Source of the DNA: Macrotis lagotis
Lineage: Eukaryota > Chordata > Mammalia > Peramelemorphia > Peramelidae
DNA: 64,000 bases
Direction: 5' to 3'
NCBI RefSeq assembly: GCF_037893015.1
Contig: NC_133661.1
Location: 225,093,157 to 225,157,156 of the forward strand
Shown: one piece after another, positions 42,906-55,051 of the stretch
How positions within the stretch are numbered: the stretch's first letter is position 1
Layout of the letters: each line of letters begins with the position of its first letter
Translations under genes and position numbers: made by a program
The notes under the pieces: generated by a model
Database searches by the model: none
Seen by the model: only the letters and a program-made list of their open reading frames with translations
Told to the model about the DNA's origin: nothing

Positions 42906-45900
42906 TTATGGGATGGAGCCATAATGATGGATTAATATCAGTGAGTCACCTGAGCTCTCCCAAATTCCCCTTCATGCAAAAATAATACCTCAAAATGAAT
43001 TTTGAAGAAGCAAAGCCAACAAAATTTGGAAGGTTGGCAGGAAAGGTCAGTCTCCCTGGGTTGAGAATGGGGCTGAGTTCAGCACAGGTAAACACCCAGG
43101 CAAGCCTGCAAGCAACTCTTTGGCATGACTTGAATCATTGAGCTCTCAGCCCATAGACAGTAAGGAAATAGGATAACTGGGCAGAAGGAGAAAACAAGAG
43201 ACCCTTTGTTGACTGAGAGCAGGACTCTGTTGCATTATCCATGCATATTTCTCAGTCATAGTCCTGGTCAAGGAGGAACACTAGCTGGAATGAGAACCCT
43301 GGTCACAGCTCCAGGGCAGAAGAAAAGAGTGCTTTTGGTCATTCACAAACCAGAGCACAGGTGACTATTACTCTCCTTAGATCATAACACCTTGGAAAAA
43401 CTAAAAACTTATACCCCTAGAACTAGCTCTAAAAACAGCAACTGTAAAACCTGAATTTTGAGACAATATCTCCTCTACTCCAGAAGTGGAGTCTAATTTT
43501 AACATAAAGTTAAAAGTCAGGAAATAGATTGGGGAAAATGAACAAATGACCAAAAAAGAACCTGAACGTACAAAGTTACTATGGTGACAGGAAAGCTCAA
43601 AATAGACTCAGAAGAAGACAATGACAAAATGCTAAACCTCAAAGAAAATGTGAATTGATCTCAAAATTGATCACAAAAAAAATTCTTAGAAAAGCTCAAA
43701 AAGTATTTTAAAAATCACAGTAGAAAAGTAGAGGGAAAAAACCAAGAATCACTTACCAAATCACTTTACTTTTAGAGGGAAAATACTTGAGGGGAAAAAT
43801 GGGTATTGAATGAAAATGGAGACCTTTTAAAACATTTCTAATGAAAAGGCCAGAGCTGAATAGAAAATTTGACTTTCAGTTACAACTCACAAGAGAAGCA
43901 TAAAAAGTTAAATAGGAAAGAGAAGTCATAAGGCATTCAATAAGATAAAACTGGAGAGATGATACTTCTAAATCCTCAGAACTTTAGCATTATTAGGGCA
44001 TTTAGGAGTATACAAAAAAAGGATATAGGTGTGAATTGATTATAATGGGATGAACTGGGAGAGGGGAAAGGAAGAGGAAGAATGGGGTAAATTATGTCAT
44101 AAAAGAGCTTTTAAAATGGAAGATGGGGAGTAGTAATTGTGACTGACAATACTCAGACTGGAATTGGCCCAAAGTGAGAATAACATGCACACTCAGTTGG
44201 GTATAGAAATCTATCTTACCCTTGGGGGAGAGTAAAAGGGGAAAGAGATGAAAGAAAGTGAGATACTGATAGAAGGGGAGGGAGGATTGGGGGAGGTGGG
44301 GCTCAGGAGTAGAAAATGCCTTTGAAGGAAAGGCAAGGTAAAAGAGGAGGAGGAGAAACAAGGAAAAATAGGATGGAGGGAAATACACAGTAATAATAGC
44401 TGTAAATGTTAATGAGATGAACTTATACATAAAACAGAAGTGGATAATAGAATGATTTATGTTGCTTAGGATATGTTGTTTTAGAAACATGCTTGAAGTA
44501 GAGAGACACCCACAGAGTAAAGGTAAAGAACTGGAACAGAATATATTATGCTTCAACTGAAGTTTTAAAAAAAAAAGTAGGGGTAGAAATAATCTCACGG
44601 TAAAAGCGAAAATAGATTTAATGAAAGAGAAAAGCAGAGAAACCACATTTGAAGCAATATCAATATTAAACATATAAATACCAACTAGTAGTATAACATC
44701 CAAATGAAATGAAATTTAAAAGATTTTATATAAACAAAACCAATGTAGCCAAGATTATAAGGAAAGAAGAAAACTAAGGGAAAATTTTTAAAGCAATTTT
44801 CCCTGATAAAGTCTTATTTCTCAAATATATAGAGAACTAAATCAAATTTGTAAGTATAAGTTATTATAGCAACTATTTGTGGTGGTAAAGATGGAAACTG
44901 AGGGGTTGTCTATCATTTGAGGAATGACTGCACAAATTGTGCTTTGTGATTTTGATGAAATAGTATTGTGATATAAGAAGGCAGAATATTTTCAGAAAAA
45001 CTTGGAAAGACCTACATGAAATGAGAATAACTAGAAGGACATTGTACACAGTAATAGCAGTATTGTACAGTGATCAACTGTGAATGACTTGGCTATTTTC
45101 TGCAATACAGTGATCTAAAACATTCCAAAAGATTCATGATGAAAAATATTTTCCACTTCTAGAGAAAGAATTGAAAAAGTCTGTATTCAGATTGAAGAAT
45201 TTTTTTTTTAAACTTTGTCTTGTTATTTTGGTCTTTTTGGTCTATGTTCTTTTACAATATAACCAATATGGGAATTTTTTTGTTTGATTGTTGCTAGGTC
45301 CCTATTGTTAAAAATCATAATTGTGGGCCCCTTAATCAGTAAAAACCTTGAATAATGTGGATTTCCTAACAAAAGTCTCTAACAGAAAAAAGTCATGAAT
45401 AATGTGGGTTTCCTAGAAAAAATTTCTTTCATTGAAAATAATAATAATAATAATATGAAGCTCTTAGCAATAAAAGTCATAAAAAATGTAAACCAGGATT
45501 AATGTAAGCCAAAAGAAAAACACTGGAGCATGACCGCAGTGACCAGTATAAGGCCTTGAACGCCCAGGACTCCAACCCAAATAGCACTGATATGACACTC
45601 TGAGGTCTGGGACTTGAGCCCAGTAAATCCCAAAATATTGACTAGCATACATGCTAACATATCTATCTCTGTCTGATTTCTGTAATTACCACAGGGATTT
45701 TGGGGGGGCTTTTCTGAAAGGGGATTCAAGATTGTTATATGAGTGCTGCCCCAATGTGAATTGGCACTTTAGTTATTAAAACTACTTACATAATCAATCT
45801 GGAGCTCCCTGGCCTCTTTCTTTGGTATCATGTTGGACCCCTTGTTTGAGGGAGCTTCAAATATCTTGCTACAAGGGATTTTCAGGCAAGACAATTGCCC

Positions 45901-46000
45901 ATGTATATAATTGTAAATTACTTGCCTTCTCAATGAGGGGTGAGAAGAAGGGAAAGAAAATTTGGAATTCAGAATTTAAAAAAATAATGTAAAAGGTTTT
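42906..46000 (+). mobile_element. L1 with 5' UTR and ORF1, ORF2 largely deleted, nested in another L1
   Basis: The 5' end 'gggatggagccataatgatg' matches the L1 start (GGAGCCAAGATGG type), then 'gtgagtcacctgagctctcc' and 'ctcaaaatgaattttgaag' of the 5' UTR. ORF1-like and purine-rich inter-ORF sequence follow to about 44480. Endonuclease-like sequence ('ctggaacagaatatattatg', 'gcaatatcaatattaaacat') runs to about 44700, then the element jumps to the ORF2 C-terminus (near 44880) and 3' UTR. The RT core is missing. The 3' UTR is split by a solo LTR and ends near 46000. Confidence 0.75.
45292..45893 (+). mobile_element. Solo LTR (endogenous retrovirus fossil) inside L1
   Basis: About 602 bp starting TG (TGCTAGGTCC) and ending CA (GCAAGACA), with ATTG on both sides as a probable short duplication. 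A TATAAGG near 45549 and an ATTAAA near 45777 sit at plausible promoter and polyadenylation positions. L1 3' UTR sequence is continuous when it is removed. No internal retroviral region is present. Family not determined. Confidence 0.65.
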
Positions 46001-46101
46001 TTTACATATACTTGAAAAAAGTCAAATCCATAGCAAAAAAAAATGTTATGTAGCCAATATTCTTCATTTTATCTTCTGTGATCCTCTCTATCCCTTATTT
46101 G

Positions 46102-46251
46102 TTTGTTTTTTCTTTTTGCAAGTCAGTCGGGTTAAGTGACTTGCCCAAAATCACACAGCTAGGTAATTATTAATTGTCTGAGACTGGATTTGAGCTCAGG
46201 TACTCCTGACTCCAGGGTGGGTGCTCTATCCACTGTGCCACCTAGCTATCC
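46102..46251 (-). repeat. Young tRNA-derived SINE with perfect target-site duplication
   Basis: The reversed SINE ('cgggttaagtgacttgccca' to 'actgtgccacctagctat') is flanked by CTCTATCCCTTATTTG at 46086-46101 and 46252-46267, identical over 16 bases. Confidence 0.95.
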
Positions 46252-46841
46252 CTCTATCCCTTATTTGACCATATACTTTTCCTCCACCTGTTTCTTGTTC
46301 CTTCAATTTGTTTATGATGTTGCTTTTAATATCTAAGTCATGTTTTCATTTGTAGTTTGTCTTTGTATATAGTGTGATGCCAATGATGTATATAGTGAAA
46401 TGCCAATCTGTACCTAACTTTCATTTGACTGTTTTCTAACTTGCCCAGCACTTTTTGTCAAATAAGGAGTCCTTAATGTGCAACATCCCCTTAACATCCA
46501 TCAGGAACTGCAATTTTTGAGTTTATTGAACACTATGCAACTCTAAATTTTATTCTTTATGTTATATTACTGTTCTGTTCCTCTTTTTGACCTATTTTTT
46601 CACCAGTTCCAAATAGTTTTGATGACTTTTGTATTGCATAATTTGACAAAGGACCCTAGCACCCTTTCTTTCCCATTCATTATTTTCCTAGACTGTTTCT
46701 CCAAGTGAGTTTAACTAGTATTTTTTTTCCTAGGTCCATGTCTGATGATAAAAATAAGTTTATTTAGAATACTTTTGTTACTTTATTTCATTGACATAGT
46801 CTATATTGGAGCAAATTAATTGTATTAAATAGTAGTCTGTA

Positions 46842-46989
46842 GGGCCAGTTGGGTGACATAGTGGATAGAGCACCGGCCCTAGAGTCCGGAGTACCGAGTT
46901 CAAATCCAGTCTCAGACACTTAATAATTACTTAACTGTGTGACCTGGGGCAAGTCACTTAACCCCATTGCCTTGCTTAAAAAAAAAAGT
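46842..46989 (+). repeat. tRNA-derived SINE
   Basis: From gggccagttgggtgacatag to a poly-A tail, with 'aataattacttaactgtgtg' in the middle. Inserted in antisense L1. Confidence 0.93.
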
Positions 46990-47195
46990 GCAGTTTTTTC
47001 TTTGTTTTGTCTCTACCTCATTTAAGTATGAAGATTATATTTATCTCTTATTTGGTCATACACTTTTTCTCTCCTGATTGCTATGTTATTCTTCTAATTT
47101 GAAAGAATACTTTCTTTTCTTGATTTTGCAAATAGTATTGGAATTAATTGTTCTTTGAATGCTAAATAGATTTTTACTTCAAAATCCAACTGTCA

Positions 47196-47301
47196 GGGGC
47201 AGCTAGGTGGCGCAGTGGACACTTAATAATTACCTAGCCGTGTGGTCTTGGGCAAGCCACTTAACCCCATTGCCTTGAAAAATCTAAAAAAAAAAAAAAA
47301 A
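47196..47301 (+). repeat. tRNA-derived SINE with internal deletion
   Basis: The head 'agctaggtggcgcagtgga' is joined directly to 'cacttaataattacctagc'. About 55 bases (B-box region) are lost relative to other copies. CAACTGTC flanks both ends as a target-site duplication. Confidence 0.92.
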
Positions 47302-47559
47302 TACAACTGTCCCTTGAGTTTTGCCCCCATTTGCAACTTTTCAATTTGTTTTTTCTAATATTAGGTTATTTAAATAAGCTCTTTCTTGTTCTGTTAATCT
47401 CAGTATTTTATATTTTTATAAATATTTATTTTATCCATATTATGAGTTATGTTCATTTGTAATTTCTGGTTTTATTGATTAGTTCAATGATTTTTTTTGC
47501 TTTCTATTTTCAAAATCTTTTTAAATTGTTTTTACATTGTTGTTTATATATTATTTCCT

Positions 47560-47680
47560 TCATTATATTTTGAGTTTCTTGAGAGTATGTTCTTTTACTT
47601 TTCTTTGTATCCCCAGTTGTTAATGGAGTGATCCAAACACAAAATAGTTCTTAATAAATGTTTATTGACTGACTCACTCT
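47560..47680 (+). mobile_element. L2 3'-terminal fragment
   Basis: 'ttctttgtatccccagttgt' and 'aataaatgtttattgactga' are the L2 terminus. Confidence 0.65.
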
Positions 47681-48404
47681 TCCTCTTTTATCTCCTTCTT
47701 CCCTTAACTTTATTTCTGTATCAAACTCTTATGTTTGTTCAACTTTCCCTTGGCTAAGGATGAAGTTTATGATCTCCCCCACTTCTTTTTCCATATTTAT
47801 ATAATTTCATTTTGTGTATCTTATTTTTTCAAAAAATTATTTCCTCGCCTTCATTTTTTTTCCCTTAGTGTAATCTTTCTCTCCCTTTTCTTTCTTCTTT
47901 TGAAAGAAGCAAAGTAAAAAACACTCTCAGGCCCAGTATTTGTTATCTTATTTAACTCTCTTGGTGACTTTTGAAGGCAGTAGAATTCTGAGATGACATT
48001 TGTCACTTCTTTGGCTATTTTGGCTCCATCATCCTTTAGTCCTTTGCAACTGCTTAATGTACTTACTTTTATATATTTCTTTTTAATCCTGCATTTGCAC
48101 TTTAATTAAACTCTTAGTTTTGTTCCTTGTACTGTATATCTTTAAGTTGGAAACTGAATTTAGCCAATAGCATTCCCAGATGTTTTAAGCTTAGAATTTC
48201 TTTTAGGAGGTGAACAGAGAATTTTTTCTGTTTTTATTTGACCCTCTGGTTCTAATAGATCTGGGCAGGTTTTATTTTTTAATGTTTTTTGAAACACTTT
48301 TTTTGTTTTGTCCTAGTTTTGGGGGAGTCTGATGATTCTTAAATTATTTCTCTTTGACTTGTTTTCCACTTCTGGTGTTTTTCATAGTAGAGACATACAT
48401 TTTT

Positions 48405-49095
48405 TCTTTTCTTTTTTAAATTGTTAATACATTTATTTATTTTTCCAACTACATACAAAAATAGTTTTTAACATTAATTTTTTTAAGATTTTGAGTTCCA
48501 CATTTTTCTCCCTCCCTTCTCCTATTGACAGTGAGTAAAAGGTCCTTTGTCAAATTATAAAATACAGATGTCATTAAAACTATTTGCAACTTGGGTGGCT
48601 AGGTGCCACAGTGGATTAGAGCACTGGCCCTGGAGTCAGGAGTACCTGAGTTCAAATCTGGCCTCAGACACTTAATAATTACCTAGCTGTGTGGCCTTGG
48701 GCAAGCCACTTAACCCCATTTGCCTTGCAAAAACATAAAAAAAACTATTTGGAACTGGTAGTAAAAAAAGGTCAAAAAAGAGGAGCAAAGCAGGAACACA
48801 ACATAAAGAATAAAATTTATAGAGTTAGCATAGTGTTCAATAAACTCAAAAATCTCAGGGATGTATACCTCTGTTAAACATATTTTTATATTAGTAGTAT
48901 TGTGAAAGAAGAATCAGAACAAAAGGGGGAAAACCAAGCATAACACAAATCATAAAAATTGAGAATAATGTTTTACTCCATATACAAATTCTATCATAGT
49001 TCCCTCTCTGAATGTTGATGGTATTTCATCACATGTCCTTTAGAATTGTTTTTGATCATTGTACTGCTGAGAGGGGCAAAGTCCATCATAGTTGA
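48405..49095 (-). mobile_element. L1 3' end, reverse, inserted into L1 ORF1
   Basis: 'ttttgagttccacatttttc' near the left, 'ttgtgaaagaagaatcagaa', 'cctttagaattgtttttgat' and 'gtccatcatagttgatcata' near the right are antisense L1 3' UTR. AGACATACATTTT and AGACATGTACATTTT flank it as a slightly altered target-site duplication. About 48540-48860 does not match and includes a SINE. Confidence 0.78.
48592..48740 (+). repeat. tRNA-derived SINE with target-site duplication
   Basis: A complete copy with a CATAAAAAAAA tail. AAAACTATTTGCAACT at 48576-48591 and AAAACTATTTGGAACT at 48741-48756 differ at one base. Confidence 0.95.
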
Positions 49096-50329
49096 TCATA
49101 ACACAGACATGTACATTTTCTCCTAAATTTTTAGTTATTTTGACTTTGTTCTGATACTTCTTGATATTCATGAAATCATTGAATTCTGAATGCTTCATTC
49201 TGTTTTGAGGGAGTCCATTGGAAAAGATTTTCTACCTTCTATCTATTCTAATCTATTTGCTTTTCAGTTTCTTCCTTCAAAAACTCAAATTTTATTTCTA
49301 ATTTCATTTTTTACTTCTTTTATTTCTTTTATTTTTATTTATTATTTCTTTTATTTTTTCCTTTTAGCCACCTGTATAGTCAAGATATACAGATATAGAT
49401 ATAGATTTTCCCTCTGAAGTTGTTTTCTTCTGTGTTTATCTGTTAGGCTTCTCTTCACCCTTACTATGTCAGTATGTTTGGTGTTTTCTTTTGTTTACTT
49501 ATATTTTCAACCATTGTTCTTGGTCTAAGTTTTGTTTGGATCATTTCTCTCTATTAGATACCCCTTAAACTCCAATATCCTTCAAATCAGTTCTAGGTAA
49601 TAGGTATTCCCTTTGCTTTGGTCCTTGACTTCTTCAGTCTCCAGGTGTTCCCACTGCAAGTTCCGCTTGATCTACATTCTTCTCTTCCTTGCATGATTCC
49701 TAACTACATCCCCAGCTGTGATGCTGGTGGGTCCCAGTGGAATATTGGGTATCATATCAGTCTCAGGACTCCTGGCATAGTTTTCTTGGAGTTGGCACCC
49801 AGTTAATGATTGGACCTCTCTCTGTGGCTCCTAGTGCCCCACAGAGTGTCCTGTCTCATTACATTTTGAGGATCATTTCATTCCCCCACTATTGTTCTGG
49901 CAGTTCAGGATTAGGATTTGACTTCTGGTCCTCAGTTATTAGAGCTCAGATAGGCTGGTGACCTTCCTTTCAGAGTACCAGCTGACTTCAGGTCATTTTG
50001 TGGAGATTAGGTTGGCTTCATTGTTGTAGCTCTTCTTGGTTTTCTTCATTTTTGCACTTACTAATTTCAGTGGGGCAACTTCTCTCCCTTTCAACCTATT
50101 TACCTGAGATTGTGCATCCTTCCTTGGTGCCATCCCTCTCCTGTCTCTAATTATTAACATATTACTACACATACTAACTTCTTTGGTAAATAATTTTTGA
50201 CTTTCTTTTTTGAGCAGTTCTCAATTGATTTGAGGAGCTTACTTTTCTGCCTTTGTGGTTTTCTTTAGCTTTTGTTCTTTCTGAAGTCTTTTTTACCTGT
50301 GAATGAATGACCTTGTTTAGGATGTATTG

Positions 50330-51210
50330 AACTTAGCTTCTAAGGGTCAGGGATACAAATATAAAAGCAAAGATAGTTTCTTCCTTCCAAAAGTTTACAT
50401 TCTAATAGGTGGGAAAATGTGTTCATTGACTTGAAAGTTATTGGGGCCAAAGGAGGAAGTAGATTTATATTCCTTTCCAGGAATAATGACTGAGTTCTTT
50501 TAATAATGATTGCAGAATTGAAGGGATTTTGAGGGGGGAAGATGATGTGGGTACGTACACATGCTGAAGCAAGATTCTGGTAAGGCTGTTGAAAAGTTGG
50601 TCCAGAGTAGAAAGTAAAATGGAGTGTGACTGGCTTATCTAAAATAGGCCAGTAGTGACAGAAACTATTTAGGACAATGGGTCCCAGGGCTAAAGTTTTA
50701 AGATGAAAGTTTAGGCTCAAGTTTAAAGATAAAAAAAGGAGCAAAACCTCTAAGTCATGTAGATTGTCAGGTTGGTGGTAAGGCTTTTAAAAAAGAGAGG
50801 GTCAGTGAGGAAATGGCTATTTGCTGGTGTTTTGATAGGAGAATTAGGTTTTCTTGACTATATATCTGGACTCCTTTGCTAGAATTCCTGTAATACCTTG
50901 TTACCTGAACTTGCCTTGTACTTTTATGGCTCTACCCACAGGTTCACTGACTTTTCACTACCCTCTACCCTCTAGCTTTCTTTTGTATATAAATAAGTCA
51001 AACAAAGCAAATGAAAACATAGGCCTTATCCTTGAAGCAGTAGATATGCATTTGCCATCAGTTATTTAGTCAGTCAGTAAATATTTAAGTTACTATTATG
51101 TACCAAGCATTGTGCTATTGTGCATTGGAGATGCAAAAGAGGCAAAAGAGAGTCCCTACCCTAGGGAAATAATCTCATGGAGCAGCTTACAATTTAATTA
51201 GTCTCTTGAA
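50330..51210. other. Intron 2, L2-related scraps
   Basis: 'aaagtttacattctaatagg' near 50390 and 'taccaagcattgtgctattg' with 'agcagcttacaatttaatta' near 51100-51200 resemble L2 3' sequence in reverse. The rest is unassigned. The 134-codon minus-strand frame over 50340-50744 has no family resemblance. Confidence 0.4.
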
Positions 51211-51959
51211 TCACAGAGTTTTTAGAAGGTCCTGGCTAATTTAGAAAAGAAGTTATCCTTAATAAGATTAAGGACCATGTTGTTTCATCAGTCATTATCT
51301 GACCAGAGTGCAAGTGACAAAGGTAGAGAAAGAGATTACTCCTTCCTTCTCTTCCCCTGTAAAGCAATTTATCCATTAGATTAGACTCAGAGAGTCCGGT
51401 TAGAGGGAACTGTAGAAGGAGGGGGAGCAAGCTCAGGAAGCTCAGCAGAGGGACCTGTCCTGATAGAGTCCAGCAACATGAGGGAAGCATGAGAAGAAAA
51501 ATAGTGCTGAAAGTATGTTTCCTTAGCCAAGATATGTGACTTAGCCATAGTGTGACCATTCTTCACACTGATTTGTATTTTTGTAGGAATTAGCCCATGG
51601 TTTACATGAAGGTGTACAAGGGGAATGTGTTTTTACTACTAGCATATTATGCCATTTCAATAAGTTACCCGTGAGCAAGTTGTAATAGCTCTCTGACTCT
51701 TAGAATTGTGGGCTTCATGAGTTGTAGTTTGAAAAGTAAAAACCCACAGAATACTTTGACCTGATCATTCCAGGGGATCTAACTTCAGAAATTTCAAAAT
51801 CTTTCATTACATTAGGGACACATTTAATAATTTACTTCCCTTGTACCATACAGTTTTAGTAATGTGAAAAAGTTAAAGTCACTTTAAAAGACCCAAATAC
51901 TTTGAGGGTCTATTTAATATATTTAAGTAGTTTCTTGAACATATTTCGTTGATATGGAA

Positions 51960-52179
51960 GGGTTAATGTTGTGGACTTAGGATAAGAAAAAGTTTAAATT
52001 TAAATCCTTCTCCCATACTTATTAATTATATAACCTTGGACAAATCCCTTACCCTCACTAAGCCTCAGTTTCCTTATCTGTAAAGTAAGAATAATGGCAT
52101 AGGGCTATTGTGAAGATAAAATAAGATAAAATATATAAAGCACTTTGTAAACCTTAAAACACTATATAAATCTTAGCTG

Positions 52180-52180
<1 letters not shown>
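51960..52180 (+). repeat. MIR
   Basis: 'aaccttggacaaatccctta', 'gcctcagtttccttatctgt' and 'agcactttgtaaaccttaaa' are in MIR order. Confidence 0.8.

Positions 52181-52181
<1 letters not shown>

Positions 52182-52232
<51 letters not shown>
52182..52232. repeat. (ATT)n microsatellite
   Basis: About 17 perfect ATT units at the end of the MIR. Confidence 0.97.
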
Positions 52233-52371
52233 GAAGTTCCAAACAGCTTTTTTGAAACAATCCAGTACAATCCACAATGTCATTGTTCAAAGAAGCACAA
52301 ATTTTGAGTGGGATATCAAAGTTAGCATTATTGTAGTAGTTACTAATATTTGCTATTCATTGTACAGCTCA

Positions 52372-52580
52372 GTGATATAGTGGGTAGAATGTTGGACCTG
52401 AAATCAGAAAGACTTGAGTTCTAATTCAGCTTTATGTGACTCTGGGCAAGCAATTAACCTTGTTTGCCTCAGTTTCCTCATATGTATGGACTGGAGAAAG
52501 AAATGTCAAGCCTTTCCAGTATCTGCCAAGAAAACCCCAAATGGGATCATGAAGAGTTGGATATGGCTGAAACCACTGAA
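52372..52580 (+). repeat. CORE-type SINE
   Basis: 'gtgatatagtgggtagaatg', 'gcctcagtttcctcatatgt' and 'aagaaaaccccaaatgggat' with 'atgaagagttggatatggct' are the family's head and 3' body. It ends about 400 bp before exon 3. Confidence 0.82.
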
Positions 52581-52982
52581 AGCTGTTACTTCCTCAATAA
52601 AATTTAGCTACTACTATGTCAACCACTATTGTATAATTCAAAAAAACTAATAAACCATAGGAAAGAACTATAATTAATTGATATAAACCTTTTAGATATT
52701 AGCTTGATAAAGATCCAGAGTTTCTTCTTTAAAAACTACTTGAAAGATAGAAAACTTAATTTTTAATAGAAACATGCTTAACTTCATATTGGATGGATTT
52801 GTCATAGAAATTTTTTCTAATTAATTTTAATTATTAATAATTAAAATATAATATAGATTAATTTGTTTTTAAAATTTTGCTTTAAGTTTCACAAGTATCA
52901 TTAAATTATAAAGTACTTTTAAAACTCTGACCTTGAAATTTACCTTATAGTCTAATATTTAAAATTTGCATTTTTTTGTAAG

Positions 52983-53085
52983 TTCTGGTCAAGATATCCA
53001 AGGAACAAGTGTGGTTGCAAATCTCCCCTTCCTGATGCGACAGAACCCTGCAGAGACACTTCGAAGGGTTTTACCAAAAGTCAGA
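52983..53085 (+). CDS. PPP4R4: PPP4R4 coding exon 3
   Basis: The exon is 103 nt between a TTTTTTTGTAAG acceptor and an AGA|GTAAGT donor. Its first T completes the serine codon split after exon 2. It encodes SGQDIQGTSVVANLPFLM followed by RQNPAETLRRVLPKVR, matching the beginning of the HEAT-repeat part of PPP4R4. It ends in phase 0 at residue 89 of the main form. The gene continues outside the window: the human protein is about 870 residues, so only about a tenth of the coding sequence is here. The preceding intron of about 35 kb is unusually transposon-loaded. Confidence 0.97.
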
Positions 53086-54900
53086 GTAAGTTGGTATGAA
53101 CTAAGTTTTGAATTTACCTTTTTCCTTCAATAGAAGTATTATGACAATAGCTCTAAAGTAGTAGCTACCTTAATGAATATTTACTTGAATTATCAAATAC
53201 TAAGTACTTTATGGAAATTTCAAATTTTCTTTAAATTGTTCTTTTGACTCTGGTTAAGTTTAGGAACCCTACTGAATTTGATGAAGATATTTACAGATAA
53301 AAAGGTGAAACTTATAGTAACATTTACTCTCCTCTTCCAATGTGTGATTTTCTTTAACTTGTTAAGTCATAATATCATACTGAAAACTGCCATGTCTTTA
53401 GTTGTAATTATGTCTTCATCTGAGAAATACTAATAAGGTGAGCATTCTATTTCTGGATAAGTTTTATTTATACTGTTTATTCAATATTTTTTGATTGGAA
53501 ATCTTCTATGTACCGCACTTTTGTAGTATTATATAACTGATTTTCATAATTATGACCCTAAAACATGCAAGATTCTGCCTACAGAATCATAAAATAAAGT
53601 TCACTATGTTTACCAAATTTCAGTGTTGTGTATTTTATTATAAATTTCTAAAAACTGATGATTTCTGTGTGATGAAATGACGACTTATTCACTAGAATAT
53701 TTTGTTAGCAGCAAAATCCATTGTCTGATCATACAACTTAAATCTATAATAAGTGGTAATCCATGTATGATAAAAATGAAAACTCTATTAACCAGAATAT
53801 TTAATTAGGGATGAAAGTAAATTGTTTAACCATGTTGAATAACAAAGCACTTTTTTTTTTACTGTTTATAGCTGAGTTATATTTTCCATAATTTCATTGA
53901 CAAAGTAGGGAAGAGTATGGCAGCTTGGCTCTTTGGGATTGCTTAGGGTGAAACATGACTAAAAGCTTAAATTAGATAACCTCTAGAAATTTCTTGTGAA
54001 AAGCTGTCATAAGAAATGGTTTTAACATATGGATTATGAAGATCTTTTAGTAATAGCATCTAAAAAACAGATATATAAGGAACTTGTACTTTAATACAGA
54101 ATCTGTGATTTTATTGATGGTATATAGATAACTGAGGGATACCTCTAAAAATGATTCATTCTATGTCTAATCTTCAAGGAAACTCATGTCTAAACATGGT
54201 TCACCTAGGTCTTGGACAATAGATCCCCAGTTCACCATTGCTCCAAACTTGAGTCTTTCCAACTTGGAGTAAGAACAATTAGGATTTGCAATCTACTGAC
54301 TGGCATAACTTTTGAGAATTCAATGTTATACCTATACCATAAGGAGGCATTTGAGAATTACTTTAGGAAAAGGTATAAAAAGTTTTGCTTCATTTACAGA
54401 ACTGTATAGACTCTTAGTTTGAGAGGTGTCATTCTCTACTAATAGAAGAATTCCTCAAGAGCTCTCTATATTGATGATTATTTGGTTTAAAAAAAGATTA
54501 AAATGAGCAGAAAATCTAATTCTCTTACAAATTCTATAGTTTCAGAAGTTACAATAGAATTCTACTTAGGTCCTTAAGGAGCTTTAAAAACAGCACATTA
54601 GTGTTTTATTATGTATGGATTGAATTAAACCATAGTTATTTAATTTCTAAGTGAATCAATTCATTTATTCATTCAATAGGATTTACTTGATTGACTTTTG
54701 GGTACCCTACCCTAGGAACTACACTATAAGAAATACCAAAGCACCATAGTAGGCATTACATTGTAACTTTGACAACAGCTTAGGAAATTGGAGACTCATG
54801 ATAGAGACAGTGAAAAGTCTAAGGGAGCTTAACATCCAGAAGCTCTTACTATGTTTGGGAGGTAACTCAAGTAATAGTAACCTTATTAAAAGTAAGACAT
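53086..54900 (+). other. Start of PPP4R4 intron 3, nothing recognised
   Basis: AT-rich intronic DNA after the exon 3 donor. I see no transposon family, RNA gene or further exon with a convincing acceptor, frame and donor. The intron extends at least to the end of the window. Confidence 0.5.
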
Positions 54901-54901
54901 A

Positions 54902-55051
54902 GGGGCAGCTAGGTGGCCCAGTGGATAAAGCACCAGCCCTGGAGTCAGGAGTACCTGAGTTCAAATCTGGTCTCAGACACTTAATAATTGCCTAGCTGTG
55001 TGACCTTGGGCAAGCCACTTAATCCCATTTGCCTTGCAAAAAATCTTTAAA
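54902..55051 (+). repeat. Young tRNA-derived SINE with perfect target-site duplication
   Basis: A complete copy (ggggcagctaggtggcccag to ATCTTTAAAAA). AAAAGTAAGACATA at 54888-54901 and 55052-55065 is identical. Confidence 0.96.

Larger units (their letters stand above)
46020..47550 (-). mobile_element. L1 ORF2, reverse (right half of the split L1)
   Basis: 'atatctaagtcatgttttca', 'ttgcccagcactttttgtca', 'ttgagtttattgaacactat' and 'accagttccaaatagttttg' continue the antisense L1 that stopped at 42905. Three SINEs are inserted. Confidence 0.78.
47900..50060 (-). mobile_element. L1 ORF1 and 5' UTR, reverse, interrupted
   Basis: 'gaccctctggttctaataga', 'attcttaaattatttctctt' and, after an insertion, 'aaactcaaattttatttcta' are antisense L1 ORF1. 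The GC-richer 49620-50060 region ('ttccgcttgatctacattct') resembles the 5' UTR. The copy may be the 5' part of the L1 at 42400-47550, but missing sequence between them makes that uncertain. Confidence 0.55.

Noticed and set aside
44092-44703. 203-codon minus-strand frame, the longest outside the GC island
   Set aside because: It is opposite the purine-rich inter-ORF region of a sense L1. Leu/Phe/Ser-rich composition is what an antisense polypyrimidine strand gives.
42906-46000. Possibility that the ORF1-bearing region is a retrovirus
   Set aside because: The 5' end, ORF1 and inter-ORF purine tract, endonuclease-like part and 3' UTR are those of L1. The only LTR is a separate solo insertion.
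50340-50744. 134-codon minus-strand frame
   Set aside because: No domain or family resemblance, no supporting splice signals, and a region with L2-like scraps. Length is possible by chance.
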